Source: Actinostola sp. cb2023
Taxonomy: Eukaryota; Cnidaria; Anthozoa; Actiniaria; Actinostolidae
Assembly (NCBI GenBank): GCA_033675265.1
Contig: JAUJYZ010001180.1
Location: 262,811-326,810, forward strand
Direction: 5' to 3'
Length of the DNA: 64,000 nucleotides
The number at the start of each line of letters is the position of its first letter. Positions within the stretch are counted from its first letter, which is position 1. The translations under genes and the position numbers were made by a program. The notes beneath the pieces were generated by a model. It worked only from the letters and a program-made list of their open reading frames with translations. It made no database searches and was not told the origin of the DNA. Shown piece by piece: positions 33,427 through 44,286 of this stretch.

Positions 33427-33556
33427 ATGCCAGGGTCCTGTTACTCAAACGTGGTTAACACTAACCCAGGCTAAATATAGCAATTCTGGCTATTTGATTG
33501 GATGACAGGCTATATTTAACCCTGGGTTAGCATTAACCCACTTCCTAGCAACTGGA
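33427..33556. mobile_element. Small MITE, GGTTAACACTAACCCAGG arms
   Basis: GTTAACACTAACCCAGGCTA and TAACCCTGGGTTAGCATTAA are inverted around a ~35-bp centre with TTTGATTGGATGACAGG. Confidence 0.7.
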
Positions 33557-33747
33557 TGCTGCAGAGCAGCATTCATTTATACGTGCCAGAAATATTTTTA
33601 AACATGATGTTTAAAAAGTTGAGTGAAAAAAATAAATGTATTTATTACAAGTGGATATTAATATTTCTTGTTAATATTATTTCTTGTTATTATTATTTCT
33701 TGTTATTATTACATTGGATTTATTGTTATTATGAAAATGATAAATAT

Positions 33748-34721
33748 TTAATTTATAAAATCAATAAAGTGGTTAATTTCTATATCATGATCTGACTCGT
33801 TCTTCCTATAGCTACGACAATTTTGTTTAAGTGTAACACAATTTCGACATTTCATTTCGTGTGTATTGTAACTCAAAATAGATAAACAGTTTCTTGCTCG
33901 ATGCCTGATAGACTGAGTCTTGATGCCTTGATCGTCACACATTTCCCAGTGTTCAGTAATACCATGGGCATGGGCATGGGCATTCCCTTGCACAGTTTTT
34001 GGACTGTTGACTTCAAACTCAAAGCCTTTGCATAGTGGTACCTCGGCACAAAATTCAAATACATTGTCAAGAAATTGTTTTGATAAACCTTGAACATTAT
34101 CTAGATCAAGTGCAACCTCGTTTGACATCACATTCACAGAGAACTTGATAGTTAAATCTTGACATACACGTAGTTCTCTCACCATTTTTTTACCGTCGCA
34201 AAGATCGTCACTTACCGTTATAATCATCCACTGAATTGCCTCTGTTGACTTCTTGTTCACCGTCCACGACATGACCGAGGTTGAAGGCTTTGGAGGATTA
34301 TAAGAATTCAAAATTTGACCCCATTCTAGCGGGAAAGGCTCACTTATTCTTGCTAAATTTGTATACACCCAACATCTTTTCATTCCGCTGTTAGTCGGTA
34401 ATGTCTTCTGCTCTCTCTTTCCGAATGGAAATAACTTCTTAATCACACGTCCCAATTCTTTATCTCGGTTGTTTACTTTATCTTTATGTGGTGAAGTCCT
34501 CAATTCCTCTTCAATTTTGTCCAGCTGCACCGAGTGACCAACACTTTTATAATATGTTTGCCACAACCTGTACGAATTAAGCACCATAAATGTTTGTACA
34601 CACAAATATGTAGTTTTAAAACCCTTTCCGGCTCGCTTTTTAAAAGCTGAAATCAGAAATATAAAACCTACCATGCATTAACAGATAATTCTCTGGTGGT
34701 AGAAATACTCTCCATCGCCAT
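33748..34721 (-). CDS. Unknown ~310-aa protein of the transposon (ORF2)
   Basis: The long open frame runs 34674-33748 with its stop near the 3' end of the helicase gene, so the two genes converge. An alternative start is likelier: ATG at 34721, donor GAGA/GTATTT (34708), acceptor TTTCTGATTTCAG (34647), giving MAMETFKKRAGKGFKTTYL. That removes a hydrophobic N-terminus that is really intron. Features: Lys/Arg-rich start, GHAR-less centre, AHAHAHG, then RNCLSILSY, KCRNC and KQNC, a possible Cys-based zinc site at the C-terminus. I do not recognise the family and see no DDE/D or RNase H signature. It may be the DNA-binding or transposase subunit. Confidence 0.65.
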
Positions 34722-34771
34722 TTGGTTTCTTTTTAAAAGAATATATCGAGATGGAAAATGTTTGAAGTTAT

Positions 34772-34848
34772 AGAAAATGGCGGTGTTTGTGATGACGTTT
34801 TGATGACCTCATCTGACGTTTCTTAGGCGTCACCACGACGTCACCACG
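34772..34848 (-). promoter_or_regulatory. CRE-like promoter of ORF2
   Basis: On the minus strand: GTGACGTCG, GTGACGCC, AACGTCAG, AGGTCATC and AACGTCATC, then CACCGCCATTTTC about 50 bp before the ATG at 34721. It is the same combination as upstream of the helicase (CRE words plus GCCATTTT). Confidence 0.5.
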
Positions 34849-34855
34849 TATATGT

Positions 34856-37356
34856 ACGGAAGCCCAGGAGGGCCACTGGTGGGTTTTCGTTTTTGTTTTC
34901 GGTTTTTTGCTTTTCATTTTTCGCTTTTTGCTTTTCATTTTTCGCTTTTTGGTTTTTGTTTTTGTTTTCGTTTTTTTGCTTTTCATTTTTCGCTTTTTGC
35001 TTTTCATTTTTCGCTTTTTGCTTTTCGTTTTTGTTTTTGTTTTTGTTTTCGGTTTTTTGCTTTTCATTTTTCGCTTTTTGCTTTTCATTTTTCGCTTTTT
35101 GCTTTTCATTTTTCGCTTTTTGCTTTTGTTTTTTGTTTTTGTTTTTGTTTTTGTTTTTGTTTTTGTTTTTTTGCTTTTCACTTTTCGGTTTTTGCTTTTC
35201 GTTTTCGTTTTGGTTTTCTTTTTTGATTTGGTTTTTGTTTTCCCTTTTCGTTTTTTTTTTGCTTTTCGTTTTTTTTTTTTTGCTTTTCGTTTTTTTGTTT
35301 ATTTATTTTTTGAAACCCAAAAGACAAAACCAAAAACCAAAACCGAAAAGACGAAACCAAAAAACCAAAAAGACAAAACCAAAAACCAAAAAGACAAAAC
35401 CAAAACCAAAAAGGCAAAAGCAAAAACCAAAAAGACAAAACCAAAAACCAAAAAGGCAAAAGCAAAAACCAAAAAGGCAAAAACCAAAACCAAAACCCTG
35501 AGTGGCCCTCCTGGGCCGGTCCATGGTGCCTTGCGAGCCACGTGATGAACAAACATGGCGGACGGCATCGAAGTCAAGTACAAACCCGGGGTACAAACGT
35601 TTGCCCAAAGGACAGAAAGGTATGGACGTGCGTATTATTAATTAAGTTCATATGTAGCTAAACTGTACGTACTAACAATCCCCTATGTTATTTTTAGTTG
35701 AAATGTCGGTAATGGAATCAAGTTTATGGGCAATGAGTTTGATATGCGCATGGATTGACCTCAAACTTGTTCTTGCAATTTCGTATCGGCTGAAGTAGAT
35801 GAGTATTAAAGAGCTTTGAAAATACGGCGAATTTTGGCGAGAATACGGACCGAGGTAGCGTTCGGACGGCTTCAATCAGTTGAAGTTGCTCAAACACACC
35901 ATCGGGAAATATCAAATAATTCGCTTAAAATATTGAGCTTTAATTTATAGCATAGACTTGGACAGCAGAAAATAGAAATAGTGAAAGTTGACAATGACCA
36001 GATGCCCTGGGGTCATAGAGTAACATGATAGCCTTATTTATAGTTCATTCAACCTTGTTCGTGCAGTCCGCAGTCTATACTATAAATTATAAAAGCTCAA
36101 TATTTTAAGCGAATTATTTGATATTTCCCGATGGTGTGTTTGAGCAACTTCAACTGATTGAAGCCGTCCGAACGCTACCTCGGTCCGTATTCTCGCCAAA
36201 ATTCGCCGTATTTTCAAAGCTCTTTAATACTCATCTACTTCAGCCGATACGAAATTGCAAGAACAAGTTTGAGGTCAATCCATGCGCATATCAAACTCAT
36301 TGCCCATAAACTTGATTCCATTACCGACATTTCAACTAAAAATAACATAGGGGATTGTTAGTACGTACAGTTTAGCTACATATGAACTTAATTAATAATA
36401 CGCACGTCCATACCTTTCTGTCCTTTGGGCAAACGTTTGTACCCCGGGTTTGTACTTGACTTCGATGCCGTCCGCCATGTTTGTTCATCACGTGGCTCGC
36501 AAGGCACCATGGACCGGCCCAGGAGGGCCACTCAGGGTTTTGGTTTTGGTTTTTGCCTTTTTGGTTTTTGCTTTTGCCTTTTTGGTTTTTGGTTTTGTCT
36601 TTTTGGTTTTTGGTTTTGTCTTTTTGGTTTTTGGTTTCGTCTTTTCGGTTTTGGTTTTTGGTTTTGTCTTTTGGGTTTCAAAAAATAAATAAACAAAAAA
36701 ACGAAAAGCAAAAAAAAAACGAAAAGCAAAAAAAAACGAAAAGGGAAAACAAAAAAACAACTCAAAAAAGAAAATCAAAACCAAAACGAAAAGCAAAAAG
36801 CGAAAAATGAAAAGCAAAAAAAACCGAGAACAAAGACAAAAACAAAAAATAAAACGAAAAGCAAAAAGCGAAAAATGAAAAGCAAAAAAAACGAAAACAA
36901 AAACAAAAAACGAAAAGCAAAAAGTGAAAAGTGAAAAGCAAAAAAAAAAAAAACGAAAACAAAAACAAAAACGAAAAGCAAAAAGCGAAAAGTGAAAAGC
37001 AAAAAACCGAAAAAAACAAAAACAAAAACAAAAACGAAAAGCAAAAAGCGAAAAATGAAAAGCAAAAAGCGAAAAATGAAAAGCAAAAAACCGAAAACAA
37101 AAACAAAAACAAAAACGAAAAGCAAAAAGCGAAAAATGAAAAGCAAAAAGCGAAAAATGAAAAGCAAAAAACCGAAAACCAAAACCAAAACCAAAAAGCG
37201 AAAAATGAAAAGCAAAAAGCGAAAAATGAAAAGCAAAAAACCGAAAACAAAAACCAAAACCAAAAAGCGAAAAATGAAAAGCAAAAAGCGAAAAATGAAA
37301 AGCAAAAAACCGAAAACAAAAACGAAAACCCACCAGTGGCCCTCCTGGGCTTCCGT
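34856..37356. mobile_element. 2.5-kb giant foldback element nested in the transposon
   Basis: Two ~1.1-1.3-kb arms pair across a ~115-bp spacer (35959-36072). Inner arms (35500-35958 and 36073-36530) are almost identical. Outer arms are degenerate arrays of TTTTTCGCTTTTTGCTTTTC-like units on one side and the A-rich complement on the other, edged by GAAGCCCAGGAGGGCCACT. The flanking octamers GTATATGT and ATATATGT suggest a target duplication. Lys- and Phe-rich ORFs, and paired 63/67-aa ORFs in each arm, follow from the symmetry and are not genes. Confidence 0.85.
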
Positions 37357-37499
37357 ATATATGTGAACAATCTTCGGAAGGCAAAATCCGACTACTTCAC
37401 GGAAAAGTGCACCATGTACTTGAGCCGCACATCAGGCCATCACGTGACTGGAGTTTCATACCTTGTATAAATATACACATACACTGCGGGACGCGCGGG

Positions 37500-37595
37500 A
37501 TGCACACAGGAAGCCCAACATAGGGCATTACTCAGCACAGGGAACCCAACATATATATATTGCGCGCGCGCTTTACCACAGGGAACCCATCAAGA
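37500..37595. promoter_or_regulatory. Subterminal repeats, right end of the transposon
   Basis: CACAGGAAGCCCAA, CACAGGGAACCCAA and CACAGGGAACCCA at about 37503, 37538 and 37577 mirror the left set in number, order and orientation toward the terminal CTGCCTGTG. Confidence 0.65.
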
Positions 37596-37667
37596 AAAGA
37601 CACAAATATCATTTTTTGAATTATTTAGTAGCCTCAAAAGCAATGGTTGGGCTGCCTGTGGTTTAAG

Positions 37668-40040
37668 TACAAGTTTTGTACAAATAACTAAATAAATATA
37701 AATATAAGAGCTAGTACTAAATAGATATAAGAGCTAGTACTACCAATAAAATTATGATAATAGACTATGCATACAAAGTATAAACCATACTGACCTAAAT
37801 GAGTAGATAAAAAATGAAGTTAAGTATACAGTTAAATCTGGCCTTTTGCTTGCCCACCATAAACACTCTAAACCTAATCTTGGTCGAACAAACCCAAAGC
37901 ATTTTACACGATGCATATATAAATAATTAGATAGAACGCAACATGTTCTTTCAACACCATCAATTATATTTTAGCTTTTGTGTATGTATGATCGATTCGA
38001 ACTAATTCAGCGGCATCCGAGGCAATGCTTTGACGATGGTCGAACTAACGTTCAGCAAAGCGCGATGCTTACATGCAACGACCTGAACACACTGAGTTCG
38101 AATCGAATAAGTTTTTAAAAGAGTTTCTTTAATTTTGAATGTCAAATATCAGTTTCTGCTTCACTAATTTTGCTACACTTCAGTAACATTCAAGTGGCTC
38201 AATGCATCTGCAAAACGTTTGACAATAAAATAAAATAAATACTGGAGTTCCGTCAGTTCGTTCTGAGTCTGTTAAAAGATGAATACAGAACCTGACTTTA
38301 CTGACAGTATACTTGACATTACGTTCGATATCAATTAAATCGAGCACATTACCGTGCCTGCGCTAAAACAACTTATATTAGCGGTGACGGAAGCAAAATG
38401 ATTCTTGTATTGGCCGGCAAAGGAAAATCTGCATGTATTATAACGGTCTTTTTTGCATTTATTTTCACGAGCGAAAACATTCATTTTTCAATTTACTACG
38501 CGGCTCATTGAGATGGAACTGTCGCTATAATATATCTCTTTCGTGATAGTAGCGTGATAGTAGTAAAGCTTTCAATTAATTTTTAATCTAAATATATGGT
38601 GAAAAATCCATCGAATCAACGTCGTTTCTGAGATACTAAGGATGCTATATCATGTAATGGTTAACAACACTTACCCAGTCCAATAACACTGATAGAACAG
38701 CAAGGTTGATCTCGAAAAGTTTCCCTCGCGCTAGCTATGAAGTGTTGTTTTCAATAGAATTGAAGCTCCCTGCTGCGTCAACTCGGTCGAAGCAACTGCA
38801 TGAGCGAATCTGAAAACGAATCTATAATGAGCTTGTATTGTGGGCAAGACGGTACGCTACGAGATCTCCAATTAATGAAATTTTAATATTTTTGACAAAA
38901 AAAACCTAAACATTCGGTTTCATTATATAAATAAGCGAACCAAAACGAACCGCATATTTGCATGATAATTACAGTCTCTATTCGAAGATAACTCTTTTAT
39001 TTACAGTTCTTTGGTTTGAGTATGTTTGCCGTAAACTAAGAATGATAGAGAATTCACTTCATTAATTGTGTTTTTGTTTGATCACACAGAAAGGTGTCAT
39101 AAATCGAGCGCATCGATTCATGATTTTCAAACGGCGTATGACGAACACAATTTGGACTTACGCTAACCTGAGTTGTCTTAGTTGAATGTACGATGGAGCA
39201 CCTTTTCCCAGAGATTTCCTATAAATCTTGTTTACTGCTAGTAAACTATTCTAGATGTTTAGAAAGCTGCAAATCCTCGAAGTAACTTCAAAGACCTTTA
39301 TACAAAAGTGTCGGCAATAGCCAATCACATAGCGAGAATCCATCAGAATATAATTGTGTTCAACGATTGCTTTTGAATAAAAAAACCCTTATTGCCTTTG
39401 GGTAAAATATAAATGAATTGTTTATCTCCTGTTTTGTACCGAAACTTAATTACATAATGTAATATCTTTGAAAAAGGGCAGCAATAGTCGACAGGGATAG
39501 ATAACACGAAAGTTCAATATAAGTTTATATAAGAGTTATACGATAATGGTTTCATCATTTTATTTTTCAATTATTAAGTTATGTTCTTTTTTCCCGGTGA
39601 ACAAAATGAGTTCCATTATATGTTTTTGTTTTCGACTATTTCGGTGGGTGCTGTACAGTGCCAGGACAAAGCCTGTATGGTTGAGAGAATATGTGTAATC
39701 GGCAGTATTGGATGGCTTTGAATGCAGCTGTAAGTTATTATGGAGATCGCTTGTGGTGTTGTTCATGTGATGGCGTGTTTTTAAAATGTCATGTTATTTC
39801 CTTCCTTCCGACTTTCTTTTCTCACACTTTTCTTTCTTTCATTCATTCATTCATTCATTTTCTCTTTCTTTCTCTCTCTCTTTCTTTCTTTTTTTTCTTT
39901 TGATATTCTTTTATCCTTTCCCCCTTTCTTTAATTTTACTCTTCTTTTCTATCTTATCGCTTTCCAATAGAGAAGTTCCGACAAAGAAAAACAGAGAATA
40001 TAAGATATGTTTAGCTTCGGTCGTAATGTGAGAATGATAT
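37668..40040. other. Intergenic, nothing recognised
   Basis: About 2.4 kb right of the transposon. Short inverted TCGATTCGAACT words near 37990-38107 and a pyrimidine-rich CATT/CTTT tract (39830-39960) stand out. Strong donor-like GTAAGT words on the minus strand (38671, 39175) could mark untranslated exons, unproven. Confidence 0.35.
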
Positions 40041-40043
40041 TTA

Positions 40044-40280
40044 ACTCACCACGGGCGATTTTATCGGCGATTTTGTCGGCAACTTTATCGCCGCGAAGTT
40101 GCACAAAATTTCGAGCATGTTCGAAATTGCAGCGATTTGGCTGCAATTTTATCGCCGCTTATCGCCGCTACTGAAATCGCCGGTAGTTTACACGGACGAT
40201 TTGTGGTTGCAATAACTTTCACGGCGATAAAATCGCCGACAAAATCGCCGATAAAATCGCCCGTTTAAACGGCCCTTAAA
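40044..40280. mobile_element. MITE, GGGCGATTTTATCGGCG ends
   Basis: CGGGCGATTTTATCGGCGAT and complement, with GACAAAATCGCC repeats, pair across the element. Confidence 0.8.
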
Positions 40281-40332
40281 AGTGGGTTACTTGAAATCGT
40301 GAATTTCGATCTTTTGGTCGTAAGTTTCCATT

Positions 40333-40735
40333 AAGCCGCGGCTACACGAGCGATTTTTTGCTTGCATAGGCGACGCGATTTTTTTAAATCACCATCGCGC
40401 GGTGAAAATCGCCCGTGTAGCCACCCTTGCACAGGCGACGCGCAGCTGAAAAAATCGCACAAAAAAAAAGTCGAAATGAGTTGAACTTTTCGTGACAAAG
40501 TCGCGGATTTTGTCGCTCGTGTAGCCACTCTGCAACTTTTTTCTTGCACTCGCGACGCAACTAAAGCTTATCTAGCCAATAAGGTGCAAGAACGAAATCG
40601 ATGCTTTGGTTCCTTTATCGCCAGCATTTGTCGCCAGCATTTGTCGCTCGTGTAGCCACCACCGCGCGTTGGTGATTTCAAAAAATCGTGTCGCCTGTAC
40701 AAGCAAAAAATCGCTCGTGTAGCCGCGGCTTTAGC
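40333..40735. mobile_element. MITE, TAAGCCGCGGCTACACGAG ends
   Basis: TAAGCCGCGGCTACACGAGC, then GATTTTTTGCTTG, at both ends; GTCGCTCGTGTAGCCAC recurs three times inside, so subterminal repeats echo the terminus. Confidence 0.85.
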
Positions 40736-40969
40736 GATAGACGATATCCGTATTTCTGTTGAAGAAATTCAGATGTTTTTAAAAACTGCTGAAGAAATTA
40801 AGACAATTTGGCTTTCACATAGTAGTGTAGGATTTAAAGATATTTATATTATATTGTAATTTTATTAAGATTGACCTTATTGACCTTCGATTGACCTTAT
40901 TCCGGAATAGGAATAATTCCAGATTCTGGGGCATGCAGACGGATGACGTCATTATTCCGGAATATTCCA

Positions 40970-41295
40970 AGCATTCTGCTACAGCCCTTTGCAAATATTC
41001 TGGCACTCAAGTATATCAATATATCAATATATCGGGTGCATTATGGGTAATGCTATTTTAGAGTTTTCCTACAAAATATGCATCAGATACTTACAAACAA
41101 CAAACTTGTCCCCCAAGCCAGACTAAAACGAACATTATGCTAAATATAACCACCAACTTTGCTAGTGTCAAACCACTTTAAGAGGAATTGTTGATTATTT
41201 AATTACCCATAATGCACTTGATATATTGATATATTGATATACTTGGTCGCGACAGAATTTTTGCAAAAGGCTGTATGATGAGCAGAATGTTTGAA
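40970..41295. mobile_element. MITE with ATATATCAATATATC arms
   Basis: AGTATATCAATATATCAATA, then GTGCATTATGGGTAAT, is inverted at 41200-41246; outer arms (CATTCTGCTACAGCCYTTTGCAA) extend the pairing. Right of it begins another repeat. Confidence 0.75.
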
Positions 41296-41297
41296 GT

Positions 41298-41765
41298 AAT
41301 GTTTCAAAGCCGAGAATGAGGACTAGACGGGGTTTCCAGTCCGAGGCGAAGCCGAGGACTGGAAACCCCGTCTAGTCCGAATTCGAGGTTTTGGAACGAC
41401 TTCTCATACTCATTAATTATTACATGCAATGGCCTAAAGGCAATAAATAAAGAGTTGCAAGATTTTAGCCCGGAAAAGCAAGAATTCCAGTCTGCATATT
41501 CTCTGCTCATGCGCAGAGTCGAGTACGTCGTATATAAATAATATCCCACATGTGTTGGACTCTTGAGTAGCATGAAGTAGAGCCTGCTTTCAGATTGAAT
41601 TTCATTCGATGATTGTTATATGAGGGATAAGAACTCAGGAAAGAGTACATTGAAATCCATCATTTCAAAGTCCTTGGACTTTGAAATCCATCATTTCAAA
41701 GTCCTTGGACTTTGAAATGCATTTCAAAGTACTCTTGAGCGGACTTTCCGGGGTTTCCAGGTCCA
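41298..41765. repeat. Dispersed repeat, CTAGACGGGGTTTCCAGTCC, copy 1
   Basis: Begins with a GACGGGGTTTCCAGTCC hairpin and continues about 300 bp shared, in opposite orientation, with 62440-62890. A conserved ~70-codon open stretch (minus here) belongs to the repeat. A short TTTCAAAGTCCTTGGACTTT duplication lies at 41650-41720. Confidence 0.75.
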
Positions 41766-41951
41766 TCATGTTTCAAGAGGGTAAACACATAAAAGTGAAA
41801 TACACTTATAAACTTGTGGCCCTCACTAAACTTAGGGTGCGTTCGACTGACCTTATTCCGGAATAGGAATACTTGGAATAAACTTTAGCATTCAATTTTC
41901 CGTGATTCCTATTGGCTAGTCTATCCATAAAATTGAACACTGCACTGGCTT

Positions 41952-42418
41952 TAAAGTGCAACTAACCCCTATGAGATCGTCTTCAATATATTCAATATAA
42001 GCTGAATAGTTGGTGGGTTCAGTACTTTGTGATTTGAACCTTTATGAGTTATAGAGATTTGAAATCTCAATATGCAAATTTGATGACGTCTACTAAGGAA
42101 TCATTTATTATACAAAAACGCCCTTGTGCTGATTATTGACATTTGAAAACCTACAGAATATTTTCACAGTCTTTATAAATGAATTTATAACTTTTTTGCC
42201 CATTTCAAAAAATAAGTTCTTCTTGAAAAATTCTAAATAAGTTATGACAAATTCCTTAGTAGACGACATCAAATTTGCATATTGAGATTTCAAACCTCTA
42301 TAACTCATAAACACAAGGTTCAAATCACAAAATACTGAACCCACCAACTATTCAGCATATATTGAATAAATTTTTAAGACAATCTCATAGGGGTTAGTTG
42401 CACTTTAATTACGCACGG
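41952..42418. mobile_element. Foldback MITE, AAAGTGCAACTAACCCC ends
   Basis: TAAAGTGCAACTAACCCCTA, then TGAGA, and arms with ATCTCAATATGCAAATTTGA pair over about 200 bp each side of an unpaired centre. Confidence 0.85.
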
Positions 42419-42624
42419 CGCGCGATACAACGACTCAGACTTTTGTATGTATTAATTTTATTCAGTTGATAATGAAGATTTATTGATCAATAGAAAATAT
42501 TACTATTACTTTTCTGTCGCTGTTACATTTACAAGTAACACGACTTTCGCGAATGCGTGGATAAATACGTACGGGTACATGATGAACTTTGGAACCTAAA
42601 AGACGTCATGAGGTATAAGTTAGA

Positions 42625-42765
42625 GCAGATTTCGTATGACTGTGAAAAAACTTACGCCGGACGTGCCGTGCCCGTAATGATTTGAGGATTTTGAAACATT
42701 TCGTGCCGTGCCGTGCGCCGTAGGTTTTCACAGTCATACGACATCTGCATGCTTTCAGTTCTAAA
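42625..42765. mobile_element. MITE, GCAGATTTCGTATGACTGTG ends
   Basis: AGATTTCGTATGACTGTGAA and complement, with GTGCCGTGCC words between. Confidence 0.7.
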
Positions 42766-42770
42766 GCTTT

Positions 42771-42907
42771 CAAGCCGCATCTACACGAACAAGTTTTCCT
42801 TGACAAGGAAAAATTGGCGATGATTTTGTCGTCTACACGAGCAAGTCTTCCTTAATTGTCAAGGAAAACTTGTCAAGGAAAATTTGCTCGTGTAGATTCG
42901 GCTTAAA
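42771..42907. mobile_element. Small MITE, AAGCCGCATCTACACGAAC ends
   Basis: Inverted AAGCCGMATCTACACGARCA ends with AAGTTTTCCTTGACAAGGAA arms. The CTACACGA word at the same place as in 40333-40735 hints at related families. Confidence 0.75.
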
Positions 42908-42909
42908 CC

Positions 42910-43680
42910 ACGTCAGTCAAGTTGTATAAAAACTGTACGTAGTACATTCAAACTGATCAGGCAGATCGGGACAAACTTTGTTGGCTTGCATTCATGTTTT
43001 GTACTGAAACTAAACAGTCAAGACGAACACGGGACGATTTGTAATGACAATGTTTCGCCCAACGTGAAATCGCATGCAACATAGCGCGTGCAGCAAACAG
43101 CGCTGGATGATTTTGAGCACAACCTTCATATTGTGGAAAAATGGTGAAGGTTTAATTTTGAATGGTGTTCAACAAGGCGATGTTTGTGTAAGAACGTAGA
43201 GCGAAAAATCGTCATGTATAATCACTCTGTGTTAAAACGTTATAAAAACTACTAAGCGCTTGATTATAGTAGTCCTATTCGATAATGTTGTACTTGTCCT
43301 TTAATTACATTGATATTATCATTTGTAACGGTGCTTTCCATTTGTTGGAAAAACCGGTAATTTTGGTTGGAATTAAACTGATATGGTTAAATTTTCCTGA
43401 AATTCCAACCGAAACGTCGGGACAAGCTTTAGAGGTTGTCCACTATTCCGGTTGGAACGAACCAACTGGAAATTTCTGAACCATTTGATGGAATCTCGTG
43501 GAATTGCTCAGTTCCAGTTCTCTCAGGGATCCCCGACAGAATACATCCCAAATCCAAACCGTATCAAATCATTAATAGTAATTAAGCTCCCATTCCATCT
43601 GGTTTGCTACGTAAGTGGAAACGTTCTTACCATTATGCATCGGTCACCCCAACCGAATTTTTTGAAAAAATGGAAAGCAC
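42910..43680. other. Downstream of gene A, nothing recognised
   Basis: No repeat family or domain seen; the 77-aa and 64-aa plus-strand ORFs here lack recognisable features. Confidence 0.4.
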
Positions 43681-43684
43681 CCTA

Positions 43685-44283
43685 GATTTGATTTCCAAAA
43701 CAGCAGTGTAGTACATTGCAGTTATTATGATTTGTACATTAGATGTGATTTCCAAAACAGCCACAGTGGAGTACATTGTTATTATGATTTGTACATTGGA
43801 TGTGATTTCCAAAACAGCCACAGTGGAGTACATTGTTATTATGATTTGTACATTGGATGTGATTTCCAAAACAGCCACAGTGGAGTACATTGTTATTATG
43901 ATTTGTACATTGGATGTGATTTCCAAAACAGCCACAGTGGAGTACATTGTTATTATGATTTGTACATTGGATGTGATTTCCAAAACAGCCACAGTGGAGT
44001 ACATTGTTATTATGATTTGTACATTGGATGTGATTTCCAAAACAGCCACAGTGGAGTACATTGTTATTATGATTTGTACATTAGATGTGATTTCCAAAAC
44101 AGCCACAGTGGAGTACATTGTTATTATGATTTGTACATTGGATGTGATTTCCAAAACAGCCACAGTGGAGTACATTGTTATTATGATTTGTACATTAGAT
44201 GTGATTTCCAAAACAGCCACAGTGGAGTACATTGATATTATCGATTTGTACATTAGATGTGATTTCCAAAACAACCACAGTTG
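43685..44283. repeat. 57-bp tandem array beside the gene A stop codon
   Basis: About ten units with GATTTGTACATTGGATGTGA, TTTCCAAAACAGCCACAG and TGGAGTACATTGTTATTAT. The period is a multiple of 3 and lacks stops in several frames, hence ORFs on both strands. It begins 4 bp after gene A's stop, so it probably forms the 3' untranslated region. Confidence 0.92.
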
Positions 44284-44286
44284 AGT

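Larger units (their letters stand above)
30689..37660. mobile_element. 6.97-kb TIR transposon encoding a PIF1 helicase
   Basis: The ends CACAGGCAGCCCAACCATTG and exact complement are followed by inverted repeats in blocks: about 220 bp (30689-30905 against about 37440-37660, with gaps) and about 55 bp (near 31070-31125 against 37375-37430; GTACATGGTGCACTTTTCCG). Flanking heptamers GTTGAAG and GTTTAAG differ at one base, a possible target duplication. Three inverted copies of the end word (CACAGGRARCCCA) lie inside each terminus. It carries convergent genes: PIF1 helicase (+) and an unknown Cys protein (-). A foldback element inserted at 34856. No transposase of a named superfamily is recognised. 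Confidence 0.85.

Noticed and set aside
34768..37470. Lys-rich and Phe-rich ORFs up to 298 aa
   Set aside because: A-rich/T-rich arrays of the foldback element; identical ORFs in both arms show they follow from symmetry.
41086..41130. Signal-peptide-like MFVLVWLGGQVCC followed by GTAAGT, minus strand
   Set aside because: Lies inside a MITE and its phase does not fit gene B's first known exon.
43633..44284. 213-aa and 185-aa ORFs on opposite strands
   Set aside because: 57-bp tandem repeat with a period divisible by 3; no domain and located in the gene A 3' region.
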